From assembly GCF_001952075.1 (NCBI RefSeq), contig NZ_LXYU01000003.1, positions 186,001 to 250,000 of the forward strand: a stretch of DNA of 64,000 bases, in the 5' to 3' direction. This stretch comes from Ditibartonella apis (GTDB lineage Bacteria > Pseudomonadota > Alphaproteobacteria > Rhizobiales > Rhizobiaceae). Under the pieces are notes generated by a model. It searched no databases. It saw only the letters and a program-made list of their open reading frames with translations, and was not told where the DNA came from. Of this stretch, positions 28,555 through 37,884 are shown one piece after another (position 1 is the stretch's first letter; each line of letters begins with the position of its first letter). Made by a program: the position numbers and the translations under genes.

Positions 28555-29414
28555 CCTGCCGATCCCTATTTGAACACCTTTTAAAGGTGGTTTTGCCGTT
28601 TTATTGCCGCTACCTGTCCGGCTTTACGTTTATACCATTTTGTCGGCCTTAGGCTATAAGGGGAAAAGTGTTCAAGGCAAACATATCGACTTTGATTCAC
28701 AGTTTTCTCGCCAATCATTGCCGGTTTCGGGCGGGGAAGAACATCTCCTCACAAAAATGCGGCTGCATGCGTATCAGTTGTGGCCAACGCATTTTTTTTC
28801 AAAACAGTTCGCCAAAGTTTAAAGCCGGTTAGCTGAACAGAAGGTTCTGATATTTTAAAATCCGGATCTTTGTAATTTTTAGATGCAGACTTCCTCGAAG
28901 AGCAATAAAAGGCTTCATTATCAGAAAAAACTGCTTCTTCCGGTTTTTTAAAACAAACCTTCGGGCTTTTTCGGCAAATCAAAAAAAGCTTACGCCATGA
29001 CGTTTTCAAAGCGCTGTGCTTTGTTTTTTCGGCAATTGGACACTTTTAAACATCAGTCGGGGTGGGTTTTAGTTCAAAACCCTTACGAACAAAGAATTGA
29101 AGGCTTTCTGCTGACGGAAAGCCGGTTTTCCAAAATAGCGTAACAACAGTTTTTAACAACGAAAAGGCCACAACAATAAAATTGGGGAGCGTGCCGGAAA
29201 TCATCGAGCGCAACCGGAATTCAAGCCTGGAATTGTTTCAAGCAAAGATTTTAAGGCTTCTCGCAGAACTCGAGCTTTCGGTTTGGAAACCAAAAACAAA
29301 ATAGTCTTAAGGCTTGGCGAACAAACTCAGCTTCAGATGCGCGATGAGGCGCTATCTTTCTGAAACAATTGTGTTTGGCTGTTCCATACTATTTGCTTGG
29401 GGCTTCTCGGGCTT
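28555..29414. other. Intergenic, nothing recognised
   Basis: About 860 AT-rich bases. Short frames on both strands lack ribosome binding sites and family features. Confidence 0.45.
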
Positions 29415-30218
29415 TCAGATTTTATTGGCTTTTGTTGCAGTTTTGCGTTTTGCAGGCTTTTTGGGGGCAGATGTTTTATTCTGTTTTTGTTTTTCTGCCT
29501 TCAAATCGTTTTTGATGCGGGCTGCAAGGCTTTTTTTGCCGCGAGCCTGTTTGACAAGGTCGGGAATGGGAGAAGATGCACCTTCGGATATTGCAACGTT
29601 GGCAGTAAATTTTGCCGCAGTATCCATGATCTCTTCGCGCAGCTTATCCATATCGGCTTTGGTGATTTTGTTTTGTTGCAAGTCTTGTGTTGCTTCGGCA
29701 AGCTTGCTTTTCAAAGTTGCAACTTCATCTTCCAGACGTTTGATTTCGTTGGCCTCGACACGGTTTGCCGCTCGGGCTTTACGCTCTTCAATCAATTGGT
29801 CGCGAATTTCCTCCACGGTCTTTCCCTTATTACTTTCGAGTGTGGCAACAAGCTGTTTTTCGGTTTCAAGTTCCTCTTGCCCGTCTGCCAATTGTTCCGA
29901 CAACAAGTTTGCGCGTTCATCGGCACCGCTCAGGCGCCAAAGCTCTTCTTTTGCGTGATCGAGTTCGCGCTTTTGGCTTGCATATTTTTCGCTAAGACGC
30001 TCGAATTTTTCGTCGCGCTTGACGAGTTCTACTGCCTGTTTTGCACGCAAAAAATCTCTATCTGCTTCGATTTCGGTGAGCGAAAGCGGCACACCCTGCG
30101 CGATCTGTTTGCGGGCAAGATAAAGCGCGCGCCGCCAGATTGCCGGAGCAAGCAGGATAAGAACGAGTGTCGTGGCAGCTATGCCAAGAATGAAAAACAG
30201 TACCGACTGGATAAGCAT
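29415..30218 (-). CDS. Membrane-anchored coiled-coil protein
   Basis: 267 residues: one N-terminal membrane helix (about 4-27), then a long heptad-rich charged region (about 50-195) predicted to be coiled coil, and a Lys/Ala/Pro-rich basic tail. I do not recognise a named family. Similar anchored coiled-coil proteins are conserved as hypotheticals in Hyphomicrobiales. It lies 27 bases after eipA on the same strand and is probably co-transcribed, which suggests an envelope or cell-shape role. The start has a GAGG site seven bases upstream. Confidence 0.7.
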   Translation of the reverse strand: MLIQSVLFFILGIAATTLVLILLAPAIWRRALYLARKQIAQGVPLSLTEIEADRDFLRAKQAVELVKRDEKFERLSEKYASQKRELDHAKEELWRLSGADERANLLSEQLADGQEELETEKQLVATLESNKGKTVEEIRDQLIEERKARAANRVEANEIKRLEDEVATLKSKLAEATQDLQQNKITKADMDKLREEIMDTAAKFTANVAISEGASSPIPDLVKQARGKKSLAARIKNDLKAEKQKQNKTSAPKKPAKRKTATKANKI

Positions 30219-30245
30219 AAAAGGCCTCGGATGCCCGACAAATGT

Positions 30246-30851
30246 TTAAAACGGATTCCAGGTGGCTGCCGGTGTCAATTTCAGGTAACCGATATTGACA
30301 CCCAAACGTGCGCCAACACCGGTTCTGACCGGTACCAGAAGGATATTTCCTTTCTTAAGCACATGAAAGCCCACACCTGCAACAAAATAAGCAGAGCCGG
30401 AAATACCGGCATAACGTCCCCAAAGATTGTTGACACTGTCAAGCTCGTAAACAAGAATCATCAAGCGCGAGCCTTGGCCGCCAATATCCCAACCGATTGT
30501 CGGCCCCTGCCAGAAAACCTTGTGATCGCCGACATTTTTTGTGTAAAGCGTGCCTTCACCATAGGTAAGCCCGCCGATAATAGCGCCGGAACCTTCTTCG
30601 CCGAGGATATAACCGTTCGGCAATCCATATTTGGCAAATACTTTTTCAATTGCGGTGGCCATACTGCCGGCAGCATCGCCGAAAAAGCGATGTCCGGAAT
30701 CGATAATTTCCTGAGCAGTATAGCGCCCGTTTTGCTGTTGGGGCTGAGCTTGCAACGGGGTCAATCCGCCAATTGCGAACAATGTTGTAAACAAAGCCAA
30801 CGCAAAGAGAAAAACGACTTTACGCCACTGAATACGGATGGAACCGGTCAT
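30246..30851 (-). CDS. eipA: Envelope integrity protein EipA (DUF1134)
   Basis: 201 residues with an N-terminal signal peptide (basic R-I-Q-W-R-K-V-V, hydrophobic core, cleavage probably after L-Q-A near residue 35), so periplasmic. The body matches DUF1134, with the glycine-rich G-E-E-G-S-G-A-I-I-G-G, W-Q-G-P-T-I-G-W-D-I-G-G and G-V-G-A-R-L-G-V-N-I-G-Y-L segments. In Brucella EipA supports envelope integrity and its gene is next to chpT and ctrA and controlled by CtrA. The same order here supports orthology. The ribosome binding site agaggtg precedes the ATG. Confidence 0.88.
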   Translation of the reverse strand: MTGSIRIQWRKVVFLFALALFTTLFAIGGLTPLQAQPQQQNGRYTAQEIIDSGHRFFGDAAGSMATAIEKVFAKYGLPNGYILGEEGSGAIIGGLTYGEGTLYTKNVGDHKVFWQGPTIGWDIGGQGSRLMILVYELDSVNNLWGRYAGISGSAYFVAGVGFHVLKKGNILLVPVRTGVGARLGVNIGYLKLTPAATWNPF

Positions 30852-31115
30852 AGTGTTTCACCTCTTCTGGTCACTCAATGGTTGGGTCTTTCATGATGTA
30901 AAGACCCGGTTTCTTCTGATTCTAACGGGCAAAGTTGTTTAAATTCTTAAAAACCATAAAAACGCTTAAAAATAGGCGGGATAATTTGCAAAAAGCCGGA
31001 GAAAGCGGGGATAAATGTAATTTCCAACTGTTCATATTTTTTGAGTTCTGTCCATGGAATCTTAAGGGTTTTGATTTAGAGCAAGGCCAAAACGTAGTTT
31101 TTGGAGTTTTTCATT

Positions 31116-31745
31116 ATGCCTTTAGCTGTCACTTTGAGCCCCGCCGATCTTGCCGCATTGTTATGCAGCCGCATTTGCCACGACCTTATTTCGCCTGTCG
31201 GGGCAATCAATAACGGTGTCGAACTTTATGACGAAAGTGACGCACAGGAAGATGCCATAGAACTCATCCGCATGTCGGCGGTCAATGCATCGTCAAAACT
31301 GCAGTTTGCCCGCATTGCTTTCGGTGCGGCCGGATCAGCCGGAAGCGAGATTGATAGCGGTGATGCCGAAACAGTTGCCAAAAATTACATGGAAAACGAA
31401 AAAGGCAATCTTGATTGGAAGGCACCGCGTCTGCTTTTGCCAAAGAATGAAGTGAAGCTGTTGCTCAATCTTGTTCTGGTGGCAAACCTTTCCATTCCAC
31501 GCGGTGGCGATATTGTCGTCGAGATCGGTGAAGAAAATGGTAAACGCGCTTTCCAACTCAAGGTAAGCGGAAAAATGTTGCGTGTGCCGCCGAAATTCCT
31601 TGAATTATATAATGGTCAGGTTCCTGAAGAACCGATTGATGCCCATAGCGTACAATTTTATTACACTTTGCTTTTGGCACAAATGGCCAATATGACAATC
31701 GGTGTTCAGGCCCAGCCGGAAATCATCACTTTTACAGCCAGCTGA
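31116..31745 (+). CDS. chpT: Histidine phosphotransferase ChpT
   Basis: 209 residues. The phosphoacceptor helix reads S-R-I-C-H22-D-L-I-S-P-V-G-A-I-N-N-G, the ChpT hallmark, and the C-terminal half resembles a degenerate HATPase domain that no longer binds ATP. ChpT passes phosphate from the hybrid kinase CckA to CtrA and CpdR. The ATG at 31116 is chosen over an in-frame TTG at 31101 because a GGAG site lies between them. It is divergent from eipA and convergent with ctrA. cckA itself is not in the window. Confidence 0.93.
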   Translation: MPLAVTLSPADLAALLCSRICHDLISPVGAINNGVELYDESDAQEDAIELIRMSAVNASSKLQFARIAFGAAGSAGSEIDSGDAETVAKNYMENEKGNLDWKAPRLLLPKNEVKLLLNLVLVANLSIPRGGDIVVEIGEENGKRAFQLKVSGKMLRVPPKFLELYNGQVPEEPIDAHSVQFYYTLLLAQMANMTIGVQAQPEIITFTAS

Positions 31746-31806
31746 TAAGAGAACTGTTTGGTCATTTCTGTATCGCATTTTGCATTGTTTTTGCAAAATA
31801 CTTGGT

Positions 31807-31843
31807 TTTTTTAAAAAAACATGCCGGTTAAAAAATCGGCATG
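31807..31843 (-). terminator. Terminator hairpin downstream of chpT
   Basis: The stem catgccg / cggcatg (31820-31843) is flanked on the left by an A-run, which is a T-run on the minus strand. It would work best for minus-strand transcripts. It may also weakly end chpT transcription. Confidence 0.5.
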
Positions 31844-32268
31844 CGCAAAACGTTTTTCTCTCATGCTATCATTCCCCTTTTCTTGTAGAAAAAACGCGGA
31901 TGTTAACGGACGCTAAGCCGGGCGAGGGCGAAATAATTTTCCCGTGCCGAATGGTTTTTGCTTTGCCTATCAAATTTTTCTTTTGGTTCGATCTCCAAAG
32001 CCGCGCTTACGAATGAATAAAAAGCTTCAAGCATTTTTCTTTTCCAGTATTAAAACGTGCGTTTTAAAAGTTGGAACAGCCAAGCAATTTCCACCCGTTA
32101 AACAATTGTCATTTAAAAAATGCTTTGAAGAGTGCTTTCACGCATTTTTTAAAACTCCAGTTTGAAAATGCCCGGTCGTTAAACAAACTCTGGGTTTTTA
32201 TAAGAATTGTTTAAAGGGATTTTCCTTCTTTAGGCGGAAGATCACCTTATTGATTAGCAGGATTGATA
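31844..32268. other. Spacer between chpT and the micro-ORF
   Basis: Nothing coding is supported in this AT-rich stretch. Short plus-strand frames lack ribosome binding sites. Confidence 0.4.
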
Positions 32269-32388
32269 ATGAGTGATAAAAACCGCAAAATTTATAGCCG
32301 GGAACTTGAAGCAAAGGCAGAAACCCGGGTGCCGGAAAACAGTGCCTTAACACCGACAAAAATGATGGTGCACCAATATGATAGGTGA
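32269..32388 (+). CDS. Candidate small protein (39 residues)
   Basis: ATG preceded by an agga site (about 32259), reading M-S-D-K-N-R-K-I-Y-S-R-E-L-E and ending P-T-K-M-M-V-H-Q-Y-D-R. It is hydrophilic, highly charged and has no signal. Codon choice looks like the core genes, unlike the surrounding AT-rich filler. It lies between the converging chpT and ctrA genes. No family is recognised and a chance frame remains possible. Confidence 0.35.
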   Translation: MSDKNRKIYSRELEAKAETRVPENSALTPTKMMVHQYDR

Positions 32389-32415
32389 AACATTAGAGGT
32401 GAAGCAAAAAAGAAA

Positions 32416-32452
32416 GCCGAAGACTTTTTTCCAAACGGAAAAGTCTCCGGCG
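32416..32452 (-). terminator. Terminator of ctrA
   Basis: On the minus strand, a long stem (gccggagactttt with a matching aagtcttcggc, one bulge) is followed by a T-rich tail, about 45 bases beyond the ctrA stop. Confidence 0.75.
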
Positions 32453-32497
32453 CATTTATTCAAATCATCTGTCGTGAAACCAAATTTTTAAGAAAAA

Positions 32498-33199
32498 TCA
32501 AGCAGTTTCGCGCATCGGTTCTTCTGTCGGTTCACGCAGCACATAACCGCGACCCCAAACAGTTTCGATGTAATTGACGCCACCGGAAACAGCATCCAGC
32601 TTCTTGCGCAGTTTGCAGATGAAAACGTCGATAATTTTTAGTTCCGGCTCGTCCATGCCACCATAAAGATGGTTCAAGAACATTTCCTTGGTCAAAGTTG
32701 TTCCCTTGCGCAGGGAGAGAAGTTCGAGCATCTGGTATTCTTTGCCGGTCAAATGAACGGGATGACCGCCGATTTCAACGGTTTTTGCATCAAGATTGAC
32801 AACAAGGTCACCGGTCGCAATCACCGATTGGGCATGTCCCTTCGAACGGCGAACAATAGCATGAATGCGGGCAACCAATTCATCTTTATGAAATGGCTTG
32901 GTCATATAATCATCGGCGCCAAAGCCAAGGCCGCGCACTTTATCTTCAATGCCGCCCATGCCGGAAAGAATGAGGATTGGCGTTTTGACTTTGGAAAGAC
33001 GCAAAGTGCGCAAAACTTCGTAACCCGACATATCAGGCAGGTTGAGGTCTAACAAAATGATATCGTAATCATATAATTTGCCTAGGTCTACACCTTCCTC
33101 TCCAAGGTCTGTTGTGTAGACGTTAAAGCTTTCCGATTTGAGCATAAGCTCGATGCTTGTCGCTGTCGCGTGGTCATCTTCAATCAATAAAACGCGCAT
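32498..33199 (-). CDS. ctrA: Cell-cycle response regulator CtrA
   Basis: 233 residues: a receiver domain with acidic pocket E7-D8-D9, phosphoacceptor D51 in L-L-D-L-N-L-P-D, a conserved threonine/serine (S79) and K101 in T-K-P-F. This is followed by an OmpR/PhoB winged-helix DNA-binding domain with the CtrA-typical [12 protein letters not shown] and [10 protein letters not shown]. CtrA is the master transcription factor of the alphaproteobacterial cell cycle and is phosphorylated via CckA-ChpT. The C-terminus ends E-T-A rather than the A-A degradation tag of Caulobacter. The neighbours chpT and sciP complete the module. Confidence 0.97.
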   Translation of the reverse strand: MRVLLIEDDHATATSIELMLKSESFNVYTTDLGEEGVDLGKLYDYDIILLDLNLPDMSGYEVLRTLRLSKVKTPILILSGMGGIEDKVRGLGFGADDYMTKPFHKDELVARIHAIVRRSKGHAQSVIATGDLVVNLDAKTVEIGGHPVHLTGKEYQMLELLSLRKGTTLTKEMFLNHLYGGMDEPELKIIDVFICKLRKKLDAVSGGVNYIETVWGRGYVLREPTEEPMRETA

Positions 33200-33824
33200 A
33201 TCCTATATCCCCTTTCCACTAGCCGAATCAGGCGTTATCGCGGTCAATGCAAACAACTGCGCCATGAACGTGCACAGTTGATTTAAAAAACACCATAAAA
33301 TCATGATTTTAACCGAAACCATGATTTTACATTTCGGCAGCACTCAGAACAATTCGTTGCCTCTTTAACCAATCTGCATCAAAATGGTTAACAAAATATG
33401 ATTCTCGTTGGCAAGAAGTTAATAAAATTTTATGAAAAAAACCTTGTATTACCTTGATTCAAGGTGATAAAAACTGAACAGATATGCTTAATTTTTACTT
33501 TAAGAAATTGCTCTAACCGATTCAACAGACTCACTGTTTCCGGTTTCAAAAAAGGCTTTTTTGTGTTGGAAAATGGCCTTTTGTTTACCGAGCTTTAAGG
33601 GACATCCGCTATAGTGCTCAAAGACCGTAAACAAATGGTTAAAAATCCTGCCCGATTTCGTTCGTTATAAGCGTCGGGTGGGGAACGCCGTGAACAAACC
33701 TGCCATCTCTTCGGGGAGCGTTCATGGTTCCTTTAACAAAAGGAGATAAACCGTTTGTCCGGTGAGTGTATGAGTATCAAGGTGTGAACGTGTTTTTGTT
33801 CACGGTAGTCAAGGAGTATTGCGT
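33200..33824. other. ctrA/fliJ divergent regulatory region
   Basis: About 625 AT-rich bases between divergent genes. It is rich in TTAA-type half sites, including TTAACCAA near 33366 and a GTTAACCAT half site (minus strand) near 33385, as expected for a CtrA-responsive region. Confidence 0.45.
33419..33433. promoter_or_regulatory. Candidate CtrA box
   Basis: TTAA-taaaatt-TTAT, one base from the full CtrA consensus TTAA-N7-TTAA, about 220 bases upstream of the ctrA start. With the nearby half sites it suggests autoregulation, which is known for ctrA in Caulobacter and Brucella. TTAA is common in AT-rich DNA, so this needs binding data. Confidence 0.35.
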
Positions 33825-34211
33825 ATGAAACCGCGTGAAAGTGTGGTTCGGTTGAAGATGTTCCAGGTGCGCGAAAAACGTCGCCAGATTTCTCAACTTG
33901 ATATGATGATGGGCGAGTTCAATCGTATGGCAAGCGAGTTGGAAGCGCAGATTGTTAATGAAGAGCGCAAATCCGGTATTACCGATGTCAACCATTTTGC
34001 CTATCCCACTTTTGCACGTGCTGCCCGTCAACGGCGCGAAAACCTCATGAATTCCATTCGTGATTTGCAAATCCAGAAAGCATCCGGCGAAATGAAGCTG
34101 CATGAGCTCGAAGCCGAACTTGAGCGTGCAAAAGCTTTGGAAGAACGCGACGGCAAGGCATTGCCCGATGAAGATGCAGTGTTTGTCCAAAGCCGCTCGA
34201 TGATCGGTTAA
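33825..34211 (+). CDS. fliJ: FliJ-like flagellar export chaperone
   Basis: 128 residues, almost wholly charged helix with coiled-coil character (M-K-P-R-E-S-V-V-R-L-K-M-F-Q-V at the start), like FliJ, the soluble stalk that works with the export ATPase FliI. The ATG at 33825 is eight bases after aaggag. The in-frame TTG at 33819 is too close to that site. A fliJ next to ctrA is seen in rhizobial relatives. Here fliI is not adjacent, and more than 1.2 kb of non-coding DNA follows. FliJ is weakly conserved, so the name relies partly on locus. Confidence 0.7.
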   Translation: MKPRESVVRLKMFQVREKRRQISQLDMMMGEFNRMASELEAQIVNEERKSGITDVNHFAYPTFARAARQRRENLMNSIRDLQIQKASGEMKLHELEAELERAKALEERDGKALPDEDAVFVQSRSMIG

Positions 34212-35463
34212 GACCGCGGTTTTAAATTCCACCTCGACGCCAATTCGACGGTCGTGGGCGAAAATAAACATCTTCAAGGAAACACGTTGCGGATATTTTG
34301 ACCTTTCGGTCGTTAAGGGCACAGAGCGTTTTAACGGAAAACGGTTTTTCCCGTTTCTTTGACGATATTTAAAAATCGGGACCTCCAGCAAAGCACTAAT
34401 TTTTCATGAAAACGCGCTTTCAACACAGCGTGGACAAAACCCGAAACTATTCTCCAGTGCCTACTGATGGCGGGCATGAAATGGTCGGTTGAAGAACCGG
34501 CCATTTTTTTCGTGCTTTCCTTATCTTTATGCTTTTTCTGATCTTTGCCCATTACATCCGGATTGTTCCTCGCAACAGTTTCTCACCTTTAGGCGGGCTT
34601 TGTGAGCACTCGAACATCATCCTTCCGGTCATGTCGCGCGATTTTTCCGATTATATCAACGTGTCATTCTCAAAAATCAGCCGATCAGCAGGGAATTTAT
34701 TTCGATTTTGCGCTGAGGATTTTACCCGCCAGGCATTAAGCTCAAACACATGATTGCCTGCTTGATGTGCAAGGTTGAAGACAAGCCTCGCACTTAAATT
34801 AAGAAGAAGTTTTGAAATCACTTCTTTGTTGCGGGAGCCTCATACTTGACCGGAAATAGAGCCTTGGAATCCCTTTCGCCTGCCAAACAGGCTTGAGAAG
34901 AAAATGAGTCTTAAGCAGCAAAAAGAGGAGGAGGGGACGACCCTAAGATGGAAAAGAACCGCTCACCCGTCCGGAGGGGCTTTAAAAAAAGTTTTAAAAA
35001 AAGTGAAGAACTGCAATCTGCCAGAATGGTCTTTTCTTTGGTTCCAAAGCCGGCAGAGAAAACTTGCGCAATAATGACCGCAATAATGACAAAGAGTCAT
35101 CAAGCAGGCAGGGAATGATATCCGAATTCTAAAAGTTAAGAACGAAAAGAAACTGTAAAAACAAAAGAAGAGTTAAATTTTTAAAAAGTCGGAAAAACAG
35201 GCGATTTCAGTGCTGCAACAATTGAATTTTACAAGGCGTGTAATTTTCTTCAGAATTGCGTCTTGCAAAAAGCGTTTTTTAAAATGTGGTAGCGAGTCTT
35301 AAAACAAGGTTTGGAACTTGAAACCGCTTTTCCGCATGTGTTCATTTTCAGGAAAAATTTTTATCCCGCATTCTTGAATTCGCCTTAATATAAAACAACC
35401 GTTTCTTAAAATGAAAGAAACGGTTGTCTTATTGATATTTCAAGGCAAGAAGGGTCAAGCATA
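34212..35463. other. Long intergenic region
   Basis: About 1.25 kb with no convincing gene. It was read for remnants of a flagellar ATPase gene after fliJ and none was recognised. The right end holds the sciP terminator. Confidence 0.45.
35393..35428 (-). terminator. Terminator of sciP
   Basis: The inverted repeat acaaccgtttctt / aagaaacggttgt is followed on the minus strand by tttta, about 35 bases past the sciP stop. Confidence 0.75.
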
Positions 35464-35739
35464 TCAATGCCGGTATTGCTGAATACGCGTTGTGCGTAAG
35501 CCCGCAAGACCATGTTCATCAATCGAGCATTGCCAGGATAAAAACTCTTCCACCGTCAAAGTATAACGTTGGCAAGCTTCATCCAAACTCAGCAGGCCAC
35601 CTCTGACAGCGGCAACAACTTCGGCTTTGCGACGGATAACCCAGCGCCTTGTATTGCTTGGCGGCAGGTCGGTGATCGTAAGCGGACTCCCATCTGGGCC
35701 AATAACGTATTTTACTCGTGTTCTTACTAACTCGGTCAT
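35464..35739 (-). CDS. sciP: CtrA inhibitor SciP (DUF1153)
   Basis: 91 residues, the normal size. The DUF1153 signatures are present: Y-V-I-G-P-D-G-S-P-L-T-I-T-D-L-P, R-W-V-I-R-R-K-A-E-V-V-A-A-V and L-S-L-D-E-A-C-Q-R-Y-x-L-T-V-E-E-F, the latter a helix-turn-helix. In Caulobacter SciP binds CtrA or its promoters and stops CtrA-driven transcription at the right time. Its presence 2.3 kb from ctrA and 3.7 kb from chpT places activator, phosphate donor and antagonist in one locus. Confidence 0.93.
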   Translation of the reverse strand: MTELVRTRVKYVIGPDGSPLTITDLPPSNTRRWVIRRKAEVVAAVRGGLLSLDEACQRYTLTVEEFLSWQCSIDEHGLAGLRTTRIQQYRH

Positions 35740-36083
35740 TGTACTCTCTACTCTTATTCAAGGACCTGAAGCGACAATAAACGCCGAGCTTTAAAAAAGA
35801 GCTAAACAGGTGGAAACGGAAATTTAACAAATAGCGAGGCGCGAAATTGTGTTTTTTATTTAAAATTGATAAATATCAGTAGGTTAACTAAAAAATGCGG
35901 TAATCAAACAAACTTGAACACAAAACGCTACTTTATTTTTTTTTGTTTTTTTATAAACTGGAGAAAACGGGTTTTCATAAATTGCCCCGTTTTAGAGTTT
36001 CTTTTTCGAAGCGGCGGTTGTGTTGTGCGTTTCAAAACACAATATAATTTCAACAAGCCGCCAATGGGTTAGAAGGTAAGCTT
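35740..36083. other. Divergent promoter region sciP / mnmA
   Basis: 344 AT-rich bases between divergent genes. No specific site can be named with confidence. Confidence 0.35.
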
Positions 36084-37280
36084 ATGTCTCTCAACAGTCT
36101 TGATCTTCCAAAACGTCCTGAAGACACACGCGTGGTCGTTGCCATGTCGGGTGGTGTCGATTCGTCCGTTGTTGCAGGATTGTTGAAAAAAGAAGGCTAT
36201 GATGTGGTCGGCGTCACCCTTCAACTTTACGATCATGGTGCGGCAACCCATCGCGTTGGCTCTTGCTGTGCCGGTCAGGATATCGAGGATGCGCGCCGTG
36301 TTTCGGAAACTTTGGGTATTCCCCATTATGTGTTGGATTATGAGGCCCGTTTCCGTGAAGCCGTCATCAATCCCTTTGCCGATAGCTATGCCCATGGTGA
36401 AACACCGATTCCCTGTGTTGCCTGCAACCAGACAGTGAAGTTTGCCGATCTTCTTGTAACGGCGAAAAATCTCGGTGCTGATGCATTGGCAACAGGTCAC
36501 TATATAAGAAGCCGTCCGAATGGTGCACACCGTGCATTATACCGGCCTGTTGATGCCAATCGTGACCAGAGCTATTTCCTTTTTGCCACAACGCAGGAGC
36601 AGATTGATTATCTGCGTTTTCCGCTTGGCAATCTTGCAAAACCCCATGTTCGTGAAATTGCCGCCGAAATGGGTTTGTCTGTTGCTTCCAAGCATGACAG
36701 TCAGGATATTTGCTTTGTTCCTCAGGGGCGTTACTCGGATGTGATTGCCAAATTGCGTCCCGAAGCTGCCAATCCGGGTGATATTGTCCATATTGACGGG
36801 CGCATTCTTGGTCGCCATGAAGGAATTGTCAATTTTACCATTGGCCAGAGGCGGGGCATCGGTATTGCAACCGGCGAAGCCCTCTATGTTGTCTATCTTG
36901 ATGCGGAAAATGCGCGCGTCATTGTCGGCCCGAGAGAAGCACTTGAAACCCGCAAATTGTTTTTGCGTGATACCAATTGGCTGGGCGACGAAAATATCGA
37001 CGAATTTCCGAAGGATGGTATCGTTGTTGCTGCAAAAGTACGCTCCACACGCCCGCCACGTCCAGCAATTTTGAAAGTCGAAGACGGTGTGTTGACGGTT
37101 GAACTGCTGGAAGGCGAAACCGGCGTTGCCCCCGGACAAGCTTGTGTTCTTTATGATAATGACAGCAATGACGCACGGGTTCTTGGTGGCGGCTTTATCA
37201 CCCGTTCCGAACGGGATGCACGTGCCGAGGCAATGCTTAAAAACCTGCTCAATCAAACACGTGAAAACACCGCAGCCTGA
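36084..37280 (+). CDS. mnmA: tRNA-specific 2-thiouridylase MnmA
   Basis: 398 residues. PP-loop S-G-G-V-D-S-S at 22-28 for ATP binding, nucleophile C114 in C-V-A-C-N, second catalytic C210 in S-Q-D-I-C-F-V, then the tRNA-binding and C-terminal beta-barrel domains (I-G-Q-R-R-G-I-G). The enzyme adenylates and thiolates U34 of Lys, Glu and Gln tRNAs. Length and motifs are standard and the frame is complete. The gene stands alone. Confidence 0.96.
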   Translation: MSLNSLDLPKRPEDTRVVVAMSGGVDSSVVAGLLKKEGYDVVGVTLQLYDHGAATHRVGSCCAGQDIEDARRVSETLGIPHYVLDYEARFREAVINPFADSYAHGETPIPCVACNQTVKFADLLVTAKNLGADALATGHYIRSRPNGAHRALYRPVDANRDQSYFLFATTQEQIDYLRFPLGNLAKPHVREIAAEMGLSVASKHDSQDICFVPQGRYSDVIAKLRPEAANPGDIVHIDGRILGRHEGIVNFTIGQRRGIGIATGEALYVVYLDAENARVIVGPREALETRKLFLRDTNWLGDENIDEFPKDGIVVAAKVRSTRPPRPAILKVEDGVLTVELLEGETGVAPGQACVLYDNDSNDARVLGGGFITRSERDARAEAMLKNLLNQTRENTAA

Positions 37281-37884
37281 TAACTCAAGGCGTTTCAAAA
37301 TAACAGATAAAAAACCGCTGGCAAAACCATTTGCCCACGGCAATATTTTTGCATCTCCAGGCTTAAGGCTCTTTGCATTTGTCATAGCGAAACATATCTG
37401 CTTTTCACAATGCAAGTTTTCACCAAGATGTATTGATGCGAGCCTTCCCGACTCTTATCAAGAAAGCATAGTCGATTGTATAGGAAGAAAGCCCGCCGTG
37501 TCCGAATAAACTTTGTTATCGGTGTTTACGGAAAACCGTGTGGCGTTGTTCAGGAAAATCTTACCGGCTGTGTCTGAGGAAGGTTTGACGAAAGTTTTCA
37601 AGAAAGGTCTTGTTGCTTGTGCTTACGAATGGCTTGTGGACTTTGTTCAGCTTAGCCCGTCCGGCTTGTGTTCAAGAGAAAACCCTATTGGCTATGTTCG
37701 AGAAAACCTCGTCGGTTGTGTCTGAAGAAAGCCTTGGCTGTCTCTCGTGATTTTGCCTGAATGTTTCGGGTTATTTTTATTTTTCAGCCGTTGTTGCCGA
37801 AAAAAATAGTCGAAGCTGCTTTTTATCTTTTGATGAAGAACAATTGCGTTTCAGGAGTAGAAAAACAATATTTTCCCGAAGCTC
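37281..37884. other. Intergenic with a decayed tandem repeat
   Basis: No gene is supported. The frames at 37099-37509 and 37513-37725 overlap or follow mnmA without ribosome binding sites. The repeat at about 37470-37750 is given separately. Confidence 0.5.
37470..37750. repeat. Degenerate tandem repeat, unit about 22-26 bp
   Basis: Successive segments follow a loose pattern beginning TGTGTTC and continuing rAGAAAACCt.gtCGGC. Examples start near 37547 (TGTTCAGGAAAATCTTACCG), 37669, 37696 and 37719 (TGTGTCTGAAGAAAGCCTTG). About a dozen diverged units can be followed. In one frame the unit approximates eight codons, but stops and indels argue against a coding role. Confidence 0.5.

Noticed and set aside
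28555..28760. Possible purine/xanthine riboswitch before the NCS2 permease
   Set aside because: The region can form small hairpins, but I could not match it to a known riboswitch core. A covariance search would decide.
29397..30896. 499-residue plus-strand frame opposite eipA and the coiled-coil gene
   Set aside because: Antisense of two well-supported genes, with Cys/Phe-rich composition typical of a shadow frame.
34212..35463. Remnants of fliI after fliJ
   Set aside because: No P-loop ATPase motifs were found in any frame.
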